Shown here: positions 1-5,004 of the stretch, in pieces
Numbering within the stretch: position 1 is the stretch's first letter
How the letters are laid out: each line of letters starts with the position of its first letter
Assembly (NCBI GenBank): GCA_030754805.1
Contig: JASLZO010000004.1
Span: 10,625-17,308 of the forward strand
Reading direction: 5' to 3'
Origin: Dehalococcoidia bacterium
GTDB taxonomy: Bacteria; Chloroflexota; Dehalococcoidia; UBA6926
DNA length: 6,684 nucleotides
Notes under the pieces: generated by a model
Told to the model about the DNA's origin: nothing
The model's input: the letters and a program-made list of their open reading frames with translations, nothing else
Database searches by the model: none
Program-made: the position numbers and the translations under genes

Positions 1-1012
1 TCATTGCCGCTGCCGCCTCCTGGCCCGCGGTCCACGCCGTGATCTCCCCGTCCAGGATGTCGTGGTTCTCGCGTCGACCATCGTGCGAGGCGAATCGGGG
101 ATCGCGTGCCAGGTCATCGCGGTCCATCACCCGGCATAGCACACGCCATTCGTCGTCGCTGGTGACACTAATCGTCAGCCACCGGTCTTCGCCCGAGCAC
201 GGGTACGTGCCTTGCGGGGCCAGAACGCGATGACGGTTCCCTTCCAGTTCTGGCAGCGTCCCGTTCATCGTGAAATCGACCATGAAGTCACCCAGGTAGG
301 TGGCAAAGTTCTCGGCGGAGGCGATCTCAATGAAGATCCCTTTCTCGTTCTTCCGCGCGTACCTGAGGCCCGACGCGAACGCCAGCGCACCACCCGCACC
401 ACCCGCCGCGTCCGCTACGAGGGTATTGCCGGTGATCGCCGCGTCCTCGCCTCGGTATCCCATCACGGAGTAATGGCCGACATTTGCCGCCATGTGGCTC
501 CCAAAGGTCCGGTAATTCTTGTATGGCCCGTCCAACCCGAAGGCCGGCATCCGGAGCATCACGAACTTCGGGTTCACCTTGGACACACGCTCCCAGGTGA
601 CGCCGACGCGCTCCATGCTCACGGGCACGTTGTTTTCGATCAGACCGTCCGACTTCCGGACCAACTCATCGAAGACCTCCTGGCCCTCGGGCTTCGTCAG
701 GTCGACCGTCATGCTCCTCTTGTTACGGGCATGATGGTTGAACGAAGGCCCCCGGTTCCATGGTCTCGCCCCGGGGTCTCGGTTCGGAAAACCGCCCATT
801 CCCCCCCGCATGGAGGCCATCTCCTTGGTCGGGCGCACCACCTGGCCACGCGTCGACGCTTGGAAGTGCTGGATCGACTCGATCCTGATGATCTCGGCGC
901 CCCACTCCGCCAGGAGTTGCGTCGCGTACGGCCCCGCCCAGACCACCGCGATGTCCAGGATTCGCACTCCTTGCAACGGGAGCTTGTGGCCACTGAGACT
1001 GATCGAACTCAT
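1..1012 (-). CDS. Class III (CaiB/BaiF) CoA-transferase, A-type catalytic subunit, second copy; C-terminus cut by the window edge
   Basis: An open frame of 337 codons runs from ATG at 1012 to the left edge without a stop, so about 100 C-terminal residues are missing. Translation begins MSSISLSGHKLPLQGVRILD and continues with the family N-terminal pattern WAGPYATQLLAEWGAEIIRIES. It follows the A-type protein at 3666-2338 along its length, including the stretch with RDPGARPWNRG (residues 78-88) and the FGSHM motif (170-174). Asp201, in VADAAGG, aligns with the catalytic Asp169 of formyl-CoA transferase; the conserved Gly four residues on and the later KG turn fit the same spacing. Family enzymes move CoA between carboxylic acids through an aspartyl-CoA anhydride/thioester. 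A GGAGG site seven bases upstream and an ATGA overlap with the preceding B-type gene fix the start and suggest coupled translation and a joint heteromeric enzyme. Family assignment is firm; the substrate is unknown. Confidence 0.93.
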   Translation of the reverse strand, partial: MSSISLSGHKLPLQGVRILDIAVVWAGPYATQLLAEWGAEIIRIESIQHFQASTRGQVVRPTKEMASMRGGMGGFPNRDPGARPWNRGPSFNHHARNKRSMTVDLTKPEGQEVFDELVRKSDGLIENNVPVSMERVGVTWERVSKVNPKFVMLRMPAFGLDGPYKNYRTFGSHMAANVGHYSVMGYRGEDAAITGNTLVADAAGGAGGALAFASGLRYARKNEKGIFIEIASAENFATYLGDFMVDFTMNGTLPELEGNRHRVLAPQGTYPCSGEDRWLTISVTSDDEWRVLCRVMDRDDLARDPRFASHDGRRENHDILDGEITAWTAGQEAAAAM

Positions 1013-2229
1013 CGTGAGACCTCCGCACCACCGACATCGGCGATCTCTGGTTCGCTTATACCAAGTTCGTCTCGGAGGACCTCCATCGTGTGCTCGCCCA
1101 GCAGAGGTGCGCGATATCGGGGAGGCAAACCTTCTTCCGTATGGAGGCGGAACGAATAGCCTGGGTATTTGATCATCCCCGTTGTCGGATGATCGATCTC
1201 GGGGAAGAATCCTCGCTCGTTCAGATGGCGGTCGCCAAGAACGTCCTCGAACGTATTCACCGGCCCGCCCAGTACGCCGTATTCCTGGCAGGCATCTCTA
1301 ATCTCTGCCTTCGTACGTTCGAGCAGCCATGGAATCAACGTCACGGCAAATTCGTCGATGCGTTCCGGCTTGGATCGCTCCGGCACCGTTGCCCACTCAG
1401 GTTGTGCCAGGAGGTCTCCAGCCCCGACCATCTGCGCCAGGCGCGGGAACATCGCAGCGCCCGCGGTAATCATGAAGTAGCCATCCAAACACCCGAAAAC
1501 GCCCGAACCGAGGGCCGACGCTGGCCAAGCCCGGGACGAGACGTCGCCCGTGTATTGGTGGCTCATCAGGAATGCCATCCGCCGGTCGATCGCGCCCATC
1601 CAGGCTTCGAACGCGCTCACATCGATGTGGTCGCCCTCTCCGGACGTTTCGGCCCCAACGAGCGCGATCGAAGTGGCGGCCGCGGCTACTGATCCGATAT
1701 GGAATGACGGAACGTGGCCTGCCAGATTCAGTGGTTCGCGTTCCGGGTGGCCGGTGTTGATCATCGCTCCGCCCATCCCGTAGAACGTGATGTCGGTGCC
1801 CTTCCAGTCCCGGTACGGGCCGGTCTGCCCAAAATTGCTGATCGACGTCATCACCAGCTTCGGGTTCAGGGCGCTCAACGTCTCGTAGTCCAAACCAAGT
1901 GCAGGCAACACGCGCGGGTTGAAGTTCTCCACCACGACGTCTGCCTTCGCGGCTAGCACCTTCAGAACCTCGCGGCCAGCGGGCACCTTCAGGTCCAGTG
2001 TGACCGAGCGCTTGTTTGTATTCAGGTACAGGAACAACCCACTCCGTTCGACTCCGGGTTCGTTCCCGTAGAAAGGCGGAATGTCCCGCGCGGGGTCGCC
2101 CACCACCGGCCTTTCGATCTTGACGACGTCGGCGCCGTAGTCGGCCAGCAGCCGAGTCGCGAACGGACCCGCCGTGTACCACGTCAGGTCGAGTACGCGA
2201 ACACCGGAGAGTGGCAATGGAATCGACAT
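1009..2229 (-). CDS. Class III (CaiB/BaiF) CoA-transferase, B-type subunit, second copy, lacking the catalytic Asp
   Basis: This is a 406-residue protein, the usual size for the family. It starts MSIPLPLSGVRVLDLTWYTA and continues GPFATRLLADYGADVVKIER, the typical class III N-terminal fold. Further B-type landmarks are LNTNKRSVTLDLK (69-81), VVVENFNPRVL (98-108) and SISNFGQTGPYRDW (129-142), then SGEGDHIDVSAFEAWMGAIDR from about 196. Counting back from SGEG, which aligns with TG[KR]G of catalytic members, puts Ser175 where the catalytic Asp should be; the Gly four residues later is kept. It is therefore probably a non-catalytic or regulatory partner of the overlapping A-type gene downstream. 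It is clearly most similar to the B-type protein at 4910-3666. The start lies 108 bp after the previous gene; upstream is only a G-rich run, not a clean ribosome binding site. A divergent homodimer with an altered mechanism is the alternative. Confidence 0.93.
   Translation of the reverse strand: MSIPLPLSGVRVLDLTWYTAGPFATRLLADYGADVVKIERPVVGDPARDIPPFYGNEPGVERSGLFLYLNTNKRSVTLDLKVPAGREVLKVLAAKADVVVENFNPRVLPALGLDYETLSALNPKLVMTSISNFGQTGPYRDWKGTDITFYGMGGAMINTGHPEREPLNLAGHVPSFHIGSVAAAATSIALVGAETSGEGDHIDVSAFEAWMGAIDRRMAFLMSHQYTGDVSSRAWPASALGSGVFGCLDGYFMITAGAAMFPRLAQMVGAGDLLAQPEWATVPERSKPERIDEFAVTLIPWLLERTKAEIRDACQEYGVLGGPVNTFEDVLGDRHLNERGFFPEIDHPTTGMIKYPGYSFRLHTEEGLPPRYRAPLLGEHTMEVLRDELGISEPEIADVGGAEVSR
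1020..1024 (-). promoter_or_regulatory. Strong ribosome binding site of the second A-type gene
   Basis: GGAGG lies seven bases before the ATG at 1012, inside the last codons of the upstream B-type gene. It supports this start and, with the ATGA overlap, tight translational coupling of the pair. Confidence 0.75.
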
Positions 2230-2244
2230 GCCGACCCGGTCCCC

Positions 2245-2258
2245 CCTACCCCCGTAGG
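2245..2258 (-). repeat. Small hairpin overlapping the G-rich ribosome-binding region of the second B-type gene
   Basis: Arms CCTAC and GTAGG (2254-2258 and 2245-2249 on the minus strand) enclose a four-base loop and abut the larger hairpin. The 3' arm runs into the G-run that is the only Shine-Dalgarno-like sequence before the ATG at 2229, so folding could limit initiation. Five base pairs alone is weak evidence. Confidence 0.35.
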
Positions 2259-2281
2259 TCCGGCGAGCCCCGCTCGCCGGA
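2259..2281 (-). repeat. Perfect 10-bp inverted repeat (RNA hairpin) between the two modules
   Basis: Arms at 2259-2268 and 2272-2281 are exact reverse complements around a three-base loop. The stem is very GC-rich, so it would fold stably in the minus-strand transcript. No T-run follows on that strand, so it does not fit an intrinsic terminator. It may be a 5'-end stabilising stem, an attenuator, or a processing site between the module transcripts. Confidence 0.7.
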
Positions 2282-2288
2282 ATGCCGC

Positions 2289-2294
2289 ATTATG
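2289..2294 (-). promoter_or_regulatory. Candidate -10 element before the second CoA-transferase module
   Basis: On the minus strand the gap reads TGGCATAATG. CATAAT matches the -10 consensus at five of six positions and has a TG one base upstream, as in extended -10 promoters. No good -35 is visible at the usual spacing. A start about seven bases on would fall at roughly 2282, directly before the 10-bp hairpin. Inference from sequence only, and it assumes a bacterial sigma-70-type promoter. Confidence 0.35.
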
Positions 2295-2337
2295 CCACCG
2301 AGCGTTTGGCGATGGAAGTCGACGCCCGAACGACGGG

Positions 2338-3666
2338 TCAGGGGATCGATTCGTCGTAGTCCATGCCGATATGCCCCAGCTCCTCGAACCGAGCGTATCG
2401 ATTGTCGCTGAACCCGAGCAGTTCCCGGTACACGTACTCGTTGTCTTCGCCCAGGCGCGGTGCCGCACGCTCCAGCCGATTCGGCGTCCGCTCCGCCCGC
2501 CAGACGACGCCCGGGTGCAGATGCATCCCCGCTTCCGGATGACTCAGCTCCTCCCAGTATGCTCGATCGGCCAGCTGAGGGTCCGCGAACGCGTCCTGTT
2601 CATTCATCACCGCGCCCGCCCGCACTCCGGCTGCCTGGAGCACGTTCATCGTTTCGACGGGATCACGGTCACGGGTCCACGCCGTGATCGCCTCGTCGAG
2701 CAAGTCATGGTTCGCGTGCCTGTCTTCTACGGTGGCGAACCGCTGGTCACCCGGAAGGTCGGGCCGTCCCATCACCTCACAGAACGACGACCACTCCTCC
2801 TCGGTCCCCACCGTGACGGCGATCCACCGGTCGTCCCCCGCGCATCGGTAAACGCCCTGTGGCGCCGCCACGGAGTCGCGATCACCGACATACTCATGGA
2901 GCCTCCCGTTCATCGTGTAATCCATGACGTATTCGCCCAGATGGGTCGAAAAGTTCTCGGCGGTGGAAAGCTCGATCTGCAGCCCTTTCCCGGTCCGTCT
3001 TCGCTGACGGAGCCCCGCGGCGAACGCCAGGGCGCCTCCGACACCCGCAGCCGGGTCTGCTGCCAGGCTCGTGCCGCTGGACGATGGGTCCTCGCCCGGA
3101 TACCCGAACACCGAGTAGTGGCCGACGACTGATTCCATATGGCTGCCGAACGTCCGGTAGCTCTTGTACGGACCGCTCAGTCCAAAGGCGGGCATCCGGA
3201 CCATGACGAGCCCGGGGTTCACTTTCGACAACCGTTCCCAGCTCACTCCGACGCGGTCCATCGTCGCGACTGCGTTGTTCTCGATCAGGCCGTCCGATAT
3301 GCGGACGAGTTCTTCGAGGACCTCCTGCCCGTCAGGTTGCGTGAGGTCCACGGTCATGCTCAGCTTGTTCCGACCATGGGCGTTGAACAGCGCGCCTCGG
3401 TTCCACGGGCGCGCGCCGGGGTCTCGATCCGGGAAACCGCCTCCCAGCCCCGATGCCTCGACCATCTGTTTCGTCGTTCGCGCGATCATTCCGCGCGTCG
3501 TCGATGGGAAGAATTTCGTCGACTCAACCCGGATGATCTCCGCCCCCCACTCCGCCAGGAGCTGCGTCGCGTACGGGCCCGCCCAGACGACCGTGAAGTC
3601 GAGTATCCGTATTCCCTCGAGCGGCAGCCGTTTGCGGCCCTTATCCCGTGCGACCGGCGACGGCAT
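2338..3666 (-). CDS. Class III (CaiB/BaiF) CoA-transferase, A-type catalytic subunit, first copy
   Basis: A complete 442-residue member of the CaiB/BaiF family. The N-terminus has LPLEGIRILDF then WAGPYATQLLAEWGAEIIRVES (28-49). A-type features follow: a longer loop (about 50-100) ending in GFPDRDPGARPWNRG, then SMTVDLTQPDGQEV, GLIENN (126-131), FGLSGPY (161-167) and FGSHMESV (173-180). Asp204 in AADPAAG sits exactly 21 residues before TGKG, the same spacing as Asp169 to TGRG in Oxalobacter formyl-CoA transferase, so it is very probably the residue that forms the acyl and CoA intermediates. The GGGGQ loop of formyl-CoA transferase is not visible. The ATG shares a base with the TGA of the upstream B-type gene (TGATG), and a GAGGGAG site lies seven bases upstream inside that gene, so the two products should be made together. 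Substrate unknown; an acyl-CoA racemase of the same fold is less likely but not excluded. Confidence 0.94.
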   Translation of the reverse strand: MPSPVARDKGRKRLPLEGIRILDFTVVWAGPYATQLLAEWGAEIIRVESTKFFPSTTRGMIARTTKQMVEASGLGGGFPDRDPGARPWNRGALFNAHGRNKLSMTVDLTQPDGQEVLEELVRISDGLIENNAVATMDRVGVSWERLSKVNPGLVMVRMPAFGLSGPYKSYRTFGSHMESVVGHYSVFGYPGEDPSSSGTSLAADPAAGVGGALAFAAGLRQRRRTGKGLQIELSTAENFSTHLGEYVMDYTMNGRLHEYVGDRDSVAAPQGVYRCAGDDRWIAVTVGTEEEWSSFCEVMGRPDLPGDQRFATVEDRHANHDLLDEAITAWTRDRDPVETMNVLQAAGVRAGAVMNEQDAFADPQLADRAYWEELSHPEAGMHLHPGVVWRAERTPNRLERAAPRLGEDNEYVYRELLGFSDNRYARFEELGHIGMDYDESIP

Positions 3667-4910
3667 CAGACGGCTCCCTCTTTACGAAGCTTCGCAACTT
3701 CGTCCACGTCCATGTCCAGCAGATTCTCCAGCACCTCGTCCGTGTGTTCCCCTAGCAACGGTGCACGTCGCCGTGGTCCCTCGGGTTGCGTCTTCTCCGA
3801 GACTTCCGATGTGATGCGGAAGCTGTATCCCGGATACGTGATGGGCCCAGTCGTCGGATGGTCGATCTCCTGGAAGAACTGGCGCGCTAGGAAGTGCTCG
3901 TTCGTCACGAAGTCCTCGATGCTGTTGATCGGCCCGCCGTAGATGCCGAACTTGTCGACTTCGTCACGGATCTCCGACCGGGTGCGCTCGATGAACCAAC
4001 CAATCGCCAGCGCCGCAAACTCGTCGACCCGGTCAGGATTTGCCCGTGCCGCCGGGGTCGACCAATTCGGATTGTCGACCAGGTGCTCGGCCCCGATCAT
4101 GCGGGCCATTGCCGGGAAACGAGGTGCAACCAGCGTCGTGAAAAAGAATCCGTCCATGCACGGCCATATGCCGGATCCCAGCATCTGCCCGACCGCCGGC
4201 CGGGTCGAGATGTGGCCCGAGTATTGATACCCAAGAAGATTCGTCGTCCGTCGATCGATCGCCCCCATCCACGTCTCGAAGAAGCTCAAGTCGATGTGAT
4301 CGCCCTCGCCAGACTCCTCCGCCGCCAGCAACGCGATTGCAGTCGCGCTCGCCGCCGTTGCACCAACGTGGTACGAGGGGATCCTCCCCGCCACCTTCAG
4401 TGGTTCCCGGTCCACATGGCCCGTGTTCAACATCGGTCCGCCCATCGCGTAGAGCGTCAGGTCGGAGCCTCCCCAGTCCCGGTATGGGCCCGACTGGCCG
4501 AAGTTGCTGATAGACGTCATCACTACACCAGGGTTTCGCGCGCTCAATGCCCCATAGTCCAGACGCAGTCCCCGCAGCACACGGGGTGCAAAGTTTTCGA
4601 CGACGACGTCCACCTTTTCGACCAGCCCCAGAGCCATCTCGCGTCCCTGCTCGGACTTGAGGTTCAGTGTGATCGACTTCTTGTTCGTGTTCAGGGACAT
4701 GAACAGCCCGCTTCGCTCGAGCCCTGGCTCATCTTTATAGAACGGCGCCATCTGGCGGATCGGGTCCCCCGTCCCCGGGCGCTCGACTTTGATCACCTCG
4801 GCGCCGTAATCGGCCAGTAAACGGGTCGCGAAGGGCCCCGCCGCATGCCACGTCAGGTCCAAGACGCGGACCCCGGAGAGCGGTAGCAAGCTGGAGGTCA
4901 TCTCGCTCAT
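3666..4910 (-). CDS. Class III (CaiB/BaiF) CoA-transferase, B-type subunit, first copy, lacking the catalytic Asp
   Basis: This 414-residue protein opens the first CoA-transferase module. It has LPLSGVRVLDLTW (9-21), AGPFATRLLADYGAEVIKVE (24-43), LNTNKKSITLNLK (73-85), VVVENFAPRVL (102-112), SISNFGQSGPYRDW (133-146) and SGEGDHIDLSFFETWMGAIDR (from 200). Ser179 (in IPSYHVG) occupies the place of the catalytic Asp, as in the other B-type protein. The inference is that it pairs with the Asp-bearing product of the next gene, whose start overlaps its stop by one base. The start is uncertain: Met1 at 4910 and Met4 at 4901 are both possible. Met4 gives an N-terminus closer to the paralogue's, and neither has a good ribosome binding site. 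A GGAGG at 4931-4935 is better placed for a five-codon ORF ending over Met1. It may join a dimer through the interlocked-ring fold known for the family. Confidence 0.92.
   Translation of the reverse strand: MSEMTSSLLPLSGVRVLDLTWHAAGPFATRLLADYGAEVIKVERPGTGDPIRQMAPFYKDEPGLERSGLFMSLNTNKKSITLNLKSEQGREMALGLVEKVDVVVENFAPRVLRGLRLDYGALSARNPGVVMTSISNFGQSGPYRDWGGSDLTLYAMGGPMLNTGHVDREPLKVAGRIPSYHVGATAASATAIALLAAEESGEGDHIDLSFFETWMGAIDRRTTNLLGYQYSGHISTRPAVGQMLGSGIWPCMDGFFFTTLVAPRFPAMARMIGAEHLVDNPNWSTPAARANPDRVDEFAALAIGWFIERTRSEIRDEVDKFGIYGGPINSIEDFVTNEHFLARQFFQEIDHPTTGPITYPGYSFRITSEVSEKTQPEGPRRRAPLLGEHTDEVLENLLDMDVDEVAKLRKEGAV
3674..3680 (-). promoter_or_regulatory. Ribosome binding site of the first A-type gene
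   Basis: GAGGGAG lies seven bases before the ATG at 3666, inside the end of the B-type gene. With the TGATG overlap it fixes the start of the A-type protein. Confidence 0.7.
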
Positions 4911-4921
4911 GCTGGGGTCAT
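4907..4921 (-). other. Possible five-codon leader ORF (Met-Thr-Pro-Ala-stop) overlapping the start of the first B-type gene
   Basis: An ATG at 4921 lies nine bases after GGAGG (4931-4935), the best ribosome binding site in this gap. It reads four residues to a TGA that overlaps the ATG at 4910 as ATGA. Ribosomes could load here and re-initiate on the CoA-transferase gene, which lacks its own good site. A chance arrangement is equally possible. Confidence 0.25.
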
Positions 4922-4960
4922 CGACTCGTGCCTCCGGGACGTCCTCAACGACGCGTTATC

Positions 4961-4989
4961 GGCGGATTGTACGCCTCGCCCAATCGGCC
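4961..4989. repeat. Imperfect inverted repeat around the candidate -10 element
   Basis: GGCGGATTG at 4961-4969 and CAATCGGCC at 4981-4989 pair at eight of nine positions around an 11-base spacer, and one arm overlaps the TACAAT hexamer. It could be a repressor operator or a transcript stem at the end of the exporter message. There is no following T-run. It could also be chance in GC-rich DNA. Confidence 0.3.
4966..4971 (-). promoter_or_regulatory. Candidate -10 element before the first CoA-transferase module
   Basis: TACAAT on the minus strand matches the -10 consensus at five of six positions. It lies 55-61 bp before the ATG at 4910, in the gap after the exporter gene. The best -35 at 18-bp spacing, TGGATG, is poor. 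If used, it would give a leader of about 50 bases and expression independent of the exporter. Confidence 0.3.
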
Positions 4990-5004
4990 CATCCACCAAG
5001 GCGT

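Noticed and set aside
212..1159. Plus-strand open frame of 315 codons
   Set aside because: It lies opposite the A-type CoA-transferase, is rich in Arg, His and Pro, and resembles no family I know. It is a typical antisense shadow in GC-rich DNA.
2259..2281. Intrinsic terminator after the first module
   Set aside because: The stem is strong, but the following bases on the minus strand are CCTACGGGGG with no T-run, so it was listed as a hairpin and not as a terminator.
2371..4820. Long plus-strand open frames at 2371-3132, 3139-3942 and 3894-4820
   Set aside because: All are opposite well-conserved CoA-transferase genes. Their similar wording in the two modules (for example RQELRRVR) simply mirrors the homology of the real genes.
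4937..4944. Palindrome GGACGTCC upstream of the first module
   Set aside because: Only eight bases, with no extension; expected by chance in GC-rich DNA.
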